This document shows, piece after piece, positions 11,594 to 20,830 of a stretch of DNA of 64,000 nucleotides. Position 1 is the stretch's first letter, and the number at the start of each line of letters is the position of its first letter. The stretch is from Daphnia pulex (lineage: Eukaryota > Arthropoda > Branchiopoda > Diplostraca > Daphniidae). The stretch covers positions 9,627,501 through 9,691,500 of the forward strand of contig NC_060018.1 of assembly GCF_021134715.1 (NCBI RefSeq). The letters run 5' to 3'. The notes beneath the pieces are model-generated. The model did no database searches, was not told where the DNA came from, and worked only from the letters and a program-made list of their open reading frames with translations. Made by a program: the position numbers and the translations under genes.

Positions 11594-12432
11594 TGCGCCG
11601 CCTATAAATTTCCATTAGCCGTTAGGCGACCTTGGACAGTTTGCAAATTATTGTCAGTGTGTCGCATCGCTCAAATCTCGTCATGTCTGTCATAAAAACA
11701 AAAAAAGTCGCCAAAATGTTTGATTTTAAAAATTGCTCAAAGAATTATATGCTACTGCCAACATCGGCCAACATGTTTTGCGCAATCCCAAATTTGAACA
11801 GGATGCAATCAAGGTTCTATTTTACAACATCCCCACCGGCTACACTTTGGATCTCATGGGATGCGAGTATTGTTTTCCATAGCACTATTGTATTACATTT
11901 CTCACGTTGATTTAATAACCAAAATTGATTAAGATCGTATAGTATTGATTCCAAGGTTTATGAGGATTTTAAAAAAATTGTAAAATTAAGTTGATGGTGG
12001 ACTAATAAGCTAAATAATAAAGTAACAATCGCTGGCAACATTCGACTTGCAATTGCTGTCAAACAAAATTCGTGATTTTTGCAATGCTATTAGAAAATGG
12101 CGTTGCTGAATAAAAATAGCCATGATGAAATCACATCTCATCTCGGTAACGTCAAATCAAAAATTTAACAAAGTAAAAGAAAACAAAAACAAAGAAAAAA
12201 AACTAAACAGTTTTCACTTTTCAGGGACGTCATACATTTTTTTCAGTTCCGATTGTCCATTTCCGGGGAGGTACCGGAATTGAACGCGTTTCGGACAGTC
12301 CCATAACAAAATTTATTTTTTCTTTTCTTTTTCGTGTTGTAGCTTTGTAACTCTTCCTACACTCTCCTCTTATCATTTTTTAGTTTAATAAACACCGTAT
12401 AGACAAGAATTGCGGAGAAACGAAACGAGTTG
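11594..12432. other. Intergenic, AT-rich
   Basis: No supportable gene. A plus-strand frame at 11632-11910 has no recognisable protein and overlaps the upstream region of the gene at 11507. Confidence 0.45.
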
Positions 12433-12438
12433 TTTATT
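12433..12438 (-). terminator. Polyadenylation signal AATAAA
   Basis: AATAAA on the minus strand 67 bases after the TAA at 12507-12505. It would lie inside the coding region if the longer shifted frame (ending at 12357) were used, which supports the 12505 stop as the ancestral end. Confidence 0.5.
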
Positions 12439-12504
12439 GATCGTATGAAAGTGTACAAAATGGTTGTTGTCTTGTTTTCAATCAATATTTGTGGGGCAAA
12501 AATG

Positions 12505-13026
12505 TTACCAGTGTTTGCCGTACCCGCCGTAGTAACTACGATAACCGTACCGGTAGCGCCCATAATAACCTCGGCCGTTCCATTCGTTGGCGTCCTGATC
12601 GGCGCTGGCCATTTGAACCTTTTCTTCTTCAGCAGAACGACGTCCGCGCCAATGTCCGTAACTGCCGTAAGGAAAACCGTAGTATAGCCGTAGTAACGAC
12701 GGCCGTACATTTCGTCGGCTTCCTGGTCGGCAGAAACTTCAACGGCCGCGGCCGCTTCTTCCCGTTTGCTGGTCTCCTCGGCGGATCGACGTCCTCTCCA
12801 ATATCCGCCGTGTCCACCGAAATATCCGAAGTGACGCCACTCGGCGACGTCCTGATCGGCAGGGGAGACTTGAACGTCGTCATTTTCAGCTTTTGGTTTG
12901 TCCTCGGTGGCAGCAGCGGCCAGAGCCAAGAGACAAGCAAAGACAATCTGAAGGAATACAACATGTCACATTTAATGTAACAAAATTGAATATGAATTAG
13001 AAAAGTTAACTTACAGTCAATTTCAT
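12505..13026 (-). CDS. Secreted Tyr/Gly-rich WRGRR-motif protein 3, frameshifted
   Basis: Exon 1 13026-13015 encodes MKLT before GTAAGT; exon 2 starts at 12947 after TTCAG. Signal peptide MKLTIVFACLLALAAAA. Acidic spacers (AENDDVQVSPADQDVAEW; VEVSADQEADEMY; ASADQDANEW) alternate with aromatic modules (FGYFGGHGGYW; YGFPYGSYGHW; YYGRYRYGYRSYYGGYG), two ending in RGRRSAEE. Near 12680-12687 the frame encoding GRRYYGY must shift by one to continue as YGFPYGSYGHW; beyond it the shifted frame is typical of the family down to GKHW and TAA at 12507-12505. Unshifted, the frame runs on to 12357 with atypical composition. Either a recent disabling indel or a sequence error; not at a homopolymer. Paralogue of the genes at 5076 and 9521. 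Confidence 0.75.
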
Positions 13027-13078
13027 TTTTGGGCTCGTGAAAGATATTTGTTTTAGCAAACAAGTTAGTCAGTTGGCC

Positions 13079-13116
13079 AACTGATGCCGATTGCTTCTTT
13101 GGCTGCGCTATTTATA
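13079..13116 (-). promoter_or_regulatory. Core promoter: TATAAATA and TCAGTT initiator
   Basis: Minus-strand TATAAATA at 13116-13109 and TCAGTT at 13084-13079; the 34-base spacing equals that of the gene at 5636. Confidence 0.75.
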
Positions 13117-13458
13117 CGCCATCGTCCAATGCCAAACAAATTGTTAGTTAAGGAGAAACCAATTAAACGCCGCATTAACCTCAAACCTTTAGCTTTTACT
13201 GGCTATTTAGCTATTGACACTTTTCTGTTCAATGCTAAATCGCTAATAGAAAATATCGAGCCATATTAAAGAACTGATGCCGATCGGCCATGAAATGTTA
13301 AATCGGTGTTAAATATATTACGATTCCGTTTAGTCAAGCAAATCAAAAGCCAAGCAGGTTAAGACGACGAACTTGTGAACACAATAAAAGCCAATTTAAC
13401 TCTTTTATGTTTTATCCAACCACGTATTGTATAATATTTATTATAATAATATTTCTTG
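13117..13458. other. Intergenic up to the retrotransposon target site
   Basis: AT-rich upstream DNA of the gene at 13026; the ATTGT target duplication of the BEL/Pao element follows at 13459-13463. Nothing else recognised. Confidence 0.45.
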
Positions 13459-13463
13459 ATTGT

Positions 13464-13882
13464 TGTGTTAGGCCTCCGTGCCGTCGCTACATCGAATATT
13501 TACTTTAAGCTAAGACAAAGAGGGGACTAAACACAGGAGTTTGAATGGAACACGAATTGAGTTTGTATTCCTGACTTTGCCACAATTTAATGATATTAGA
13601 CTGGGAAGGGACTTGACTGATGGAGGGTCGGGTACCAGCCGGCCCGTATCAAAACGAAAGGGACAAGTCGAGAGAGAGTGAATAGCCGGATGCCAGCCGA
13701 CTAGACGGAAAGTGTTTAAGTTTAGTTTTAAGAGACACACGTCTCAGCGACACAGTTTACTGAGAAGAAGTGATAGAAAAGATAGGAAAGGTTATGCAAA
13801 GTAGACAATGAAACGTATAGGGAGGGGAAGCTTCTTTGTCCGTGGTGCGTTGCCAAACGGGGCGAATTAGACGTCTTGCACA
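13464..13882 (-). repeat. 3' LTR of the BEL/Pao element
   Basis: 419 bp, appearing identical to 21930-22348. The pol stop codon lies inside it at 13867-13869. The purine stretch just inside the element (GGAAACAGGG on the minus strand, near 13890-13899) is the likely but weak polypurine tract. Confidence 0.9.
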
Positions 13883-15882
13883 TTGCCGGCCCTGTTTCCG
13901 TCTTCGGAAACATCTTGTTCGTCTTCTTCTAAGAGGCAAAGCTTGTGGACCGACCGGGTGTACAGATGAGTGGTGCAGGTGACGTCAGATGCTGAACGGC
14001 GACGCTTGGAGGTGGTTGGAATGGCTCGAACGACTCTGACGTCGGCGGATCGGACGAATCCGTCGGGACCTTGCTGGACGCTGACGACGCGACCGATCGG
14101 CCATGATCCGCGAGGGGAATTGGGCGTGACGACGAGAACTAAATCGTTGACGGCCAGATTCCGTCGCGAACGAAGCCACTTTCTTCTTTCGATGCCGTTG
14201 GGGACATATTCTCGGAGCCACCGGTTCCAGAAATGCGTTATCAGCTCCTGGGCTTGTTCGTAACGTCTTCGACTGGAAACTTTGGCGCCTGGAGGATAGT
14301 CAAGGTTACATCCTGAATGAGCCCGCAGCAGCAGAAAATGGTTTGGTGTGATGGCTTCTAAGTCGTTCGGGTTGACGCTGACGTGAGTCAACGGGCGAGA
14401 ATTTAGGAGCGCTTCGGCTCCGACGATAGCCGTGACGAGGACGTCTTCGGTGACAGACCGATTGTTTAGAATACCTCGCAGGGCGGTTTTTGCGGATTTA
14501 ATCAATCGCTCCCATGAGCCGCCAAAGTGAGGAGCTACGGGTGGACTGAATCTCCATTCAATTGGTTGGTTTTTTAGTTTTTCAATCTTCTGCACCAACT
14601 CGGCTTCGTTCCAGCGGGAAAGGGCGCGGTTGATTTCTTGCTCACCGGCCACGAGATTTGTTCCGTTGTCGCTGTAGCAAAGTTGAGGGACGCCGCGACG
14701 ATCAGCAAAACGGGAAAAAGCGTTGATGAAAGAGTCCATATCGAGGGAATCGGCGACTTCAAGATGTACAGCTCGGGTGTCTAGGCATGTAAACATCACA
14801 CCATAGTGCTTGACAGATCTTCTCAAGATGACGACGGAAAATGGGCCGAAAAAGTCGATTCCGACGTTGGTAAAAGCGGGAAGATGAGTTTGCAGGCGAC
14901 TAGCAGGCAGTGGGCCCATGAGTGGTGGCGCTGGTTGACTATTACGAAGCTTGCACGTAAAGCACTTTCGTATGACACGATTGATTGAAGCTCGAGGATG
15001 AAGGACATGGTATTTTGCCCGAAGTGCGTGAAGCGTAGGCTCTGTTGACGCATGGATGAGAAGTTTGTGTGTGTCGGTGATGACCATAGTGGACAGTTGA
15101 CTGTCGGAGGATAGCACAATTGGGTGTTTCGTATCTTCCGGCAGAGACGCGTGTTGTAGCCGACCACCGACTCTGATGATTCCGAACGGATCTAAGAATG
15201 GGGTAAGATTGGCCAGGGATGAAGCTGTTGGCACTGGTCGTCCTTTGGCCAAACACCGGAACTCGTCGTCGAAGAAATGCCGTTGGTCGACACGAATAAT
15301 GAAGCGGAGTGCTTCGCGGAGTTCAGGAGCTTTGACGTAAGGAGCCAACTGTCGATTTTTCGGATTGATGTGGCGATTGTTGACGAACCGGAGTAGCCAA
15401 GCGACGATGCGTTTCAACTTGTGTAAATTTGAAGATTGTTGAATTAAGTTGAAGACGGGATGGTCGTTGGTCACTTGAACGAAGCCGACCCATTTTGCCG
15501 GCGACACTTCGGGATCGTCTGAGGATGGTTCGGATATCACGCCTGTTGAGGGCCAAGAAGATTGAGGCAAGGCGAGAAAATCTGGGCCACGGAACCATCT
15601 GTGTTGAGTTGTGAGATGAGTTGCTGGAATGCCGCGGGAACAATCATCGGCCGGATTCAATTCGCCTGGGATGTGGCGCCACTGAGAAGCGGCACTGCTT
15701 TCGATAATTTCGGTAATCCGGTGTGCGACGAACGCGTGATACTTGCACGATTTTGAGTGAATCCATTGAAGCACGGTTTGAGAATCACACCAGTAGATAA
15801 CTTGTGCTGCGATGGGTCCAAGCTCCTTGATGGCGGAATCACATAATCGGACGCCCAGCACTGCGCCTTGTAGCTCCAAACG
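13867..15882 (-). CDS. BEL/Pao Pol, RNase H and integrase part
   Basis: About 671 codons in the same frame as, and directly after, the TAG that ends the upstream frame. It starts inside the RNase H-like region (LELQGAVLGVRL; YWCDSQTVLQWI). Then come the zinc-binding region with CFTCKLRN, the integrase core (GIDFFGPF for the first Asp, CYSDNGTNL for the second, HFGGSWERLIKS near the Glu) and a C-terminal domain typical of BEL/Pao integrases (WNRWLREYVP...; RGSWPIGRV). The last codons lie in the 3' LTR. It has no convincing start of its own, so it is either made by readthrough of the TAG or is dead. Sequence otherwise uninterrupted. Confidence 0.9.
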   Translation of the reverse strand, partial: RLELQGAVLGVRLCDSAIKELGPIAAQVIYWCDSQTVLQWIHSKSCKYHAFVAHRITEIIESSAASQWRHIPGELNPADDCSRGIPATHLTTQHRWFRGPDFLALPQSSWPSTGVISEPSSDDPEVSPAKWVGFVQVTNDHPVFNLIQQSSNLHKLKRIVAWLLRFVNNRHINPKNRQLAPYVKAPELREALRFIIRVDQRHFFDDEFRCLAKGRPVPTASSLANLTPFLDPFGIIRVGGRLQHASLPEDTKHPIVLSSDSQLSTMVITDTHKLLIHASTEPTLHALRAKYHVLHPRASINRVIRKCFTCKLRNSQPAPPLMGPLPASRLQTHLPAFTNVGIDFFGPFSVVILRRSVKHYGVMFTCLDTRAVHLEVADSLDMDSFINAFSRFADRRGVPQLCYSDNGTNLVAGEQEINRALSRWNEAELVQKIEKLKNQPIEWRFSPPVAPHFGGSWERLIKSAKTALRGILNNRSVTEDVLVTAIVGAEALLNSRPLTHVSVNPNDLEAITPNHFLLLRAHSGCNLDYPPGAKVSSRRRYEQAQELITHFWNRWLREYVPNGIERRKWLRSRRNLAVNDLVLVVTPNSPRGSWPIGRVVSVQQGPDGFVRSADVRVVRAIPTTSKRRRSASDVTCTTHLYTRSVHKLCLLEEDEQDVSEDGNRAGNVQDV

Positions 15883-18800
15883 CTAAATAGAAAGCTGGCG
15901 TAACGGCGCAACTCTTGCTTTTGCGAGAAGAAGGTTGAGGCGAAAATGTCCGTTTGGATATTCGGCTCGCAGGTAGACACAGGCGCCGAAACCGACCTCG
16001 GATGCGTCGGAACAAACATGAAGCTCGTAGGAGATGGGCTTTTCTTGTAGCCGGAAGCAACGCGGAATCTTGATGGAGGCGATTGCTGAAAGTTCCTTTG
16101 CCCATGCCATCCAAATTTCAAGCAGTGTAGGAGGCAATGGATCGTCCCAATCCGCGCCGGATCGCCAAATTTCTTGAAGCAGGATTTTGGCTGTCATTAC
16201 GACTGGAGAGAGAAATCCGAGTGGGTCAAAGACGGAAGCTACTTCTTGGAGAACTTCACGTTTGGTTTTGGCTTGGATTTTGATCGACGATTTAAAGTTG
16301 AACGCATCTTGTTGACAATTCCAGAGCAGGCCAAGAGTCCGTTCGATTGGAAGTTTGTCGGCGTCGAGATCGAGTGACCGTGAAAGATCGGAATGATCGA
16401 CGGTGGCTAAGACGGATCGGGAAGATGAAAGCCATTGGACCATGTTGAAGCCGCCGAGCTTTAACAATGCTGAAACGTCACGTAATTTTGCGATAGCTTC
16501 TTCCTCTGTCTCCGTGGAATCTAGATAATTGTCGACGTAGATATTTTTGGATACTGAATCGGCGACGTCGGGGAAGCGGCTGCCAAAATCTTCTGCCGTT
16601 TTTCTCAGCGCGTAGATGCAGCTGGTTGGAGACGATACGGCACCAAAGACGTGAACTGTCATTTGGTATTCTTTCGGTTCTCCTACGTCGCCAGGGTTTT
16701 TCCAAAGAAAGCGGAAAAGAGATTGTTGCTGTTTGGGAACGAGCACCTGGTGGTACATTTTCTCTATATCGCCGGATATTGGAACGGGAAACTGCCGGAA
16801 GCGAAGAAGGACGCCAATTAGACACGTTAGCAGATCGGGACCTATGAACAATTGTTCATTCAGCGACGTTCCTTTGTAACGAGCGGATGGATTGAATACC
16901 ACACGAACTTTTTCCGGTTTGTTTGGATTTGTGACGCCGTGATGCGGAAGATACCAGGTGAAGCCTTTGCGGATAGAGTTGTTGACGTCCAATAATACTG
17001 CGTGTCCGAGGGAAATGTATTCGTTCATCACGCGGGAATATCTTTCGGCGAATGCTGGATCACGGGCGAAGCGCTTTTCCAGCGAGTTGAAATGACGAAC
17101 GGCGACTTCACGATTATTCGGAATGTTGATTTTGGGATCACGAAGCATTAGTCCGACTTCGTACCTTTCTCCAGTGTGACGCGTCGTCTGCTCCAGTATT
17201 TTCAATGCTGCTTTGTCGTCCAGTGATGAAGGCAAAGATGTTGACGGACGAACACCGAAACTTTCTGTGAGCCAGAATTGATTGACGACGTCGTGTAAAG
17301 CTTGATCGGAGAGTTGCTGGGTGATGGAAAGCGCGTTGATGTGAAGAGGTGGATGCAAAGTGGCGGTTGCCACTGGTCCGGTCACACACCAACCAAAATG
17401 AGTTTTGATTCCATCCGGGGCTTCAACTCCGTCGGCTGGATAGCGGGAATCTAGTACATCGTGAACACGGAGCACATCACGTCCTAAAAGAACGCCTATT
17501 TCTTTGGTGTCCGCGTTGATTGGCTCGATATCGCTAAGATGATTCCATTGATGTTTGACTGCCGGCCAATTAAGGCTGGTTGTTTGAATTTGTAGACGCG
17601 GGACTGTGTACGCAGACTTGACTTCGAAAGAGCGGCTGGAATCGGTGGTGAGAATGTTGAAAGATACACATTTCACTTTATTCTTCGGATCGTTTCCGTG
17701 GAAAGTCGCTAAAGGTGATGACTGCGTAGGACCGTCGAGTTTCAGCTTTTTTGATATTTTGTCGAGGATCAATGATGCTTGGCTTCCTTGATCCAAGATG
17801 CCTACTGTGTTGACCTGGATTCCGTTAGCTTCAATGATGACTGGAATTGTTAGCAGCAGGGTGGTGATTGAATCTCCTTCGACGGTGTGCGTTCCAACGC
17901 CCTTTTTGGTTGTTTTCTTGTTTTCTTGTGTCTCGGATTTTTCTTCTTTTGGTGTCTTTGCTTTCTCTTTAAAGGACACGTTGAGGCTTGGAGCGCCGTG
18001 GAGAAGTGGGTGGTGATGGGCAGTGCATTCTTCGAAGTTGCATTTCGTTTTGTTAAAGCATTCTTTCGTCCAATGTCCTTTAGTTAGGCACCGTAGACAG
18101 CAGTTAAACTCCTTGATGATCTTCATCCTTTCTTCTAACGATAAGGCTGCGAACTTTGGACACGATGAAAGACGGTGGTCTCCTCTGCACAGGAGGCACG
18201 TCAAGGTTTTGCTTCCATCGTTTTGTTTGGCTGCTGTTGAGGGCGGAGCGGCTGGTTTGTGACCGATGATGTTGATTGAAGGCGGATGCTTCGGCTTTCG
18301 GTCCGTTTGCTGCCGGCCCGGCTTTTGGTTGCTTTTGCTGGATGGGGGCGATGATGCTGGAGAAATCAAACAATGCTTGGCCATCATTTCTCCTTTGACG
18401 ATTAGGTGGATCCAGCTTGAGAAGTCTTGAAGGGTTAGGCAGACTGGGTGACTCTTGACAATCTTTTTCCCCCACCTGCTTTGTAACTCCGCTGGAAGCT
18501 TGGCCAAAATTAGCTCGAGGATGCCGGATGCTTTCAGCTCGTGTTCGTAACCTCCATTCTTCAAAGATGAAACGGCTCCATTGAGAGTTTGCGAGAATTT
18601 GAGCAAAGTTTTATAGTCGTTGTTCACTTTTGGTAGCTCGATCAGAGATTGGATGTAGGCTCTTGAGACGATCTGAGGATGACCATAGGTGTTTTCGAGC
18701 TCGGTCAAAGCTTCGCTGTACAAAGCCGAGCTGCTGAGAGAGTCGCCTAGTCCATTTCGGATGTCTTCTGACAAGGATCGCTTGAGCAACGCCATTTTTT

Positions 18801-20217
18801 CTGTTGATGATAAGCTGTTGTTGGAGTGGACTAAATCTCTGAAGATTGCAATAAAGTCGGGCCACTTCTTGGGATCGCCGTCGTAGGGTTTTAAGTCCAA
18901 TTTGGGAAGACGAAAAACTGATCTTGTGTTGTGGTTTGACTCGGTGGAATCTTTTGTCGACGACAATAAATTGTCGTTGTGGGCCGTCCATTGCTTAAAG
19001 TTGATTGGTTCCTCTTCGGTTTGACGATTTGGATTTGACGCGGTCTGGAACAAATTGTCAAATGGATTGGCTCCTCTGGTTGGTTCGAATTGCGTGGGCT
19101 GGAAGGAGGTGTACGGTTGTTTTAAGAGAGAACTGACGGGAAATTTGCTTTGCTGTTCTTGGATCTTCTGATTCAGTTTTTGTTCACTCTCAAGCCTTTC
19201 TTTTTTTTCTAGCCTCAGCAACCGATCCTTTTCTTGGGCGGCTTCAAACAGCTCCTTTTGCTTTTGTTTTTGGACCTCCAGCGCGGTTCTGATTTTTTTG
19301 TTTTCTTCAGCTATCTCGTTGGCACGTTTTTCCGCTTCATTTACTGCATCTCGATTAGCTGTGGTGTATTTGCTGGACTGTCGCTCTCTTTCTTCTTCAA
19401 CGGCTTTCTTGATCTTCTCTTTTTCGTCTATCTTCATTTGTTGGATTTGCTTTTCTAGTTGTTCACGTTGACGCTTTTCTTCTTCGCGTTGACGCCTTTC
19501 TTCTTCGCGCTGACGCCTTTCCTCTTGTAAAGCTTTAGCGTCTTGGTTTGAGACTGAGCTGGATGGTGATACGGAATGGTGATCTGCTGATCGATTGGGC
19601 GGATCCGGTTGCGCTGGATAGACGGTGGCGTTTGACTGGATGCCGAGTGACCGTTGAGACGCATGGCCGATGGATACTGCGGATGGCGGACGGGATGTTC
19701 TTTCTAAATAACGGTCGATGATTTCAAATATCGTTTCTGCATCTTCTCCAAGTTCTTTCACCCATTCGTCGTCTCGTTCATCTTCTTCTTCTTTCGAATC
19801 ACAATATTGCTGATGAATTGAAAGACAGTCGGCGATAGTCGTGGAAAATTCTGTCCTCATGAACTTGAGTTCGGTGCGACTTTTTTTATTACGCACGTGA
19901 CTGATGATTTTGTTTCCTTGTCTGGTCGCACGAGCCTTTTCGGTTGATCTTGCTTGCTTCAGCGCCCTTGTGTCTTCAAATAGTGGGTATTCATCGGTGT
20001 GATCCGGCGGCCTTAGGTCGAACAATGGTGGATTACGATCGGTCTGATCCGGCTGCCTTAGGTCTTCCAATGGTGGATTACGATCGGTCTGATCCGGCTG
20101 CCTTAGGTTTTCCAATGGTGGATATCGGGCGGTGTACTCCGTCTGCATTTCTTGGGCTCGACTTGGTGGGCGCGGACTCTGAGTGTCGTTGTTGGGCGAT
20201 GAATTGGCGGCTGACAT
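15883..20217 (-). CDS. BEL/Pao Gag-protease-reverse transcriptase polyprotein
   Basis: 1444 codons from ATG at 20217 to TAG at 15885-15883. Order: N-terminal Pro/Arg/Asp-rich repeats (residues ~35-75); charged coiled coil rich in RQREEE (~235-370); DUF1759-type Gag core starting LPKLDLKPYDGDPKKW (~435-600); two cysteine knuckles (CLLCRGDHRLSSCPKF; CLRCLTKGHWTKECF); aspartic protease with ILDQGSQASLIL; reverse transcriptase with ISGDIEKMYHQV and YVDNYLD (YVDD box as YVDN); then the first part of RNase H up to VAPLRQLSI. The retroelement copies itself through an RNA intermediate in virus-like particles. Asn for the second Asp of the active-site box is seen in BEL/Pao elements and need not mean inactivity. 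Confidence 0.93.
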   Translation of the reverse strand: MSAANSSPNNDTQSPRPPSRAQEMQTEYTARYPPLENLRQPDQTDRNPPLEDLRQPDQTDRNPPLFDLRPPDHTDEYPLFEDTRALKQARSTEKARATRQGNKIISHVRNKKSRTELKFMRTEFSTTIADCLSIHQQYCDSKEEEDERDDEWVKELGEDAETIFEIIDRYLERTSRPPSAVSIGHASQRSLGIQSNATVYPAQPDPPNRSADHHSVSPSSSVSNQDAKALQEERRQREEERRQREEEKRQREQLEKQIQQMKIDEKEKIKKAVEEERERQSSKYTTANRDAVNEAEKRANEIAEENKKIRTALEVQKQKQKELFEAAQEKDRLLRLEKKERLESEQKLNQKIQEQQSKFPVSSLLKQPYTSFQPTQFEPTRGANPFDNLFQTASNPNRQTEEEPINFKQWTAHNDNLLSSTKDSTESNHNTRSVFRLPKLDLKPYDGDPKKWPDFIAIFRDLVHSNNSLSSTEKMALLKRSLSEDIRNGLGDSLSSSALYSEALTELENTYGHPQIVSRAYIQSLIELPKVNNDYKTLLKFSQTLNGAVSSLKNGGYEHELKASGILELILAKLPAELQSRWGKKIVKSHPVCLTLQDFSSWIHLIVKGEMMAKHCLISPASSPPSSKSNQKPGRQQTDRKPKHPPSINIIGHKPAAPPSTAAKQNDGSKTLTCLLCRGDHRLSSCPKFAALSLEERMKIIKEFNCCLRCLTKGHWTKECFNKTKCNFEECTAHHHPLLHGAPSLNVSFKEKAKTPKEEKSETQENKKTTKKGVGTHTVEGDSITTLLLTIPVIIEANGIQVNTVGILDQGSQASLILDKISKKLKLDGPTQSSPLATFHGNDPKNKVKCVSFNILTTDSSRSFEVKSAYTVPRLQIQTTSLNWPAVKHQWNHLSDIEPINADTKEIGVLLGRDVLRVHDVLDSRYPADGVEAPDGIKTHFGWCVTGPVATATLHPPLHINALSITQQLSDQALHDVVNQFWLTESFGVRPSTSLPSSLDDKAALKILEQTTRHTGERYEVGLMLRDPKINIPNNREVAVRHFNSLEKRFARDPAFAERYSRVMNEYISLGHAVLLDVNNSIRKGFTWYLPHHGVTNPNKPEKVRVVFNPSARYKGTSLNEQLFIGPDLLTCLIGVLLRFRQFPVPISGDIEKMYHQVLVPKQQQSLFRFLWKNPGDVGEPKEYQMTVHVFGAVSSPTSCIYALRKTAEDFGSRFPDVADSVSKNIYVDNYLDSTETEEEAIAKLRDVSALLKLGGFNMVQWLSSSRSVLATVDHSDLSRSLDLDADKLPIERTLGLLWNCQQDAFNFKSSIKIQAKTKREVLQEVASVFDPLGFLSPVVMTAKILLQEIWRSGADWDDPLPPTLLEIWMAWAKELSAIASIKIPRCFRLQEKPISYELHVCSDASEVGFGACVYLRAEYPNGHFRLNLLLAKARVAPLRQLSI
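19990..20130 (-). repeat. Three tandem ~48-bp repeats in the Gag N-terminus
   Basis: The motif CCTTAGGT(C/T)(T/G)(T/A)CCAATGGTGGAT recurs about every 48 bp on the plus strand and encodes a 16-residue unit with LRQPDQTDRNPPL, repeated in frame three times in the Gag N-terminus. Confidence 0.75.
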
Positions 20218-20409
20218 CTTGGAAATGGAGTTGTTTTTTTTTTTTTTAGAAAATTCAGTAGGACCAATGAGAAGCTAGCCCAATGGACCACGAGGGATCT
20301 AGGACTTGGCTCTTAGGACCGTTTTTTTTTTTTAACTGAATATAAAAGTGAGAACAGCAAGCCCAACGAATGATAGCCCAATGAGCCTTGAAAAAGACTT
20401 AGGACCGAT

Positions 20410-20830
20410 CACTAGGACCGTGTGTTACACGAAACAGGATGCAAATCTTGATCTTGAGATGTACTGGCCTTGGAATCTTTTTCAGGTTCAGCGGCTGAGT
20501 CTTCTTGTTTTCTTTGTTTTGCCGCTTCTTCTTATTCTCGTTCGGCCAGAATAACTTGCAATATTCTTTCTGCTTCTTGAATGGCCGCGTTGATTGCGGC
20601 TTGTCTTGCTTGCTGATTGGGTTGATCGTCAATCTCTCTTTGCCGTAGCTGCTGCACTTGTTGTTGACGTCGAGCGACTCTTCTTTCTTCGTGAACAGTG
20701 GCCTGGATGGCGCGGGAAATTGGGCTGTTGCGGCGACGAGGCAGTTTTGAAACGTAACGGCCACGTGGCCTCTTCGAGAAAAAGAAAAGGGAGGGTGGGC
20801 GCTTGGCAACACGTAAGAGATTAACGGAAA
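20410..20830 (-). pseudogene. Gln/Arg/Glu-rich frame in the leader, one TAA
   Basis: A minus-strand frame without a clear ATG reads RRRNSPISRAIQATVHEE, RRVARRQQQVQQLRQREI, INAAIQEAERILQVILAERE, then TAA at 20534-20532, then EEAAKQRKQEDSAAEPEKDS to a stop near 20410. It resembles the coiled-coil composition of the Gag N-terminus. It could be a degraded duplicate of the Gag 5' part or an accessory leader frame. Composition supports coding origin; function unknown. Confidence 0.4.

Noticed and set aside
13510..13740. 76-codon minus-strand frame, repeated exactly at 21976-22206
   Set aside because: It lies wholly inside both LTRs; duplicated because the LTRs are duplicated, with no protein-like features.
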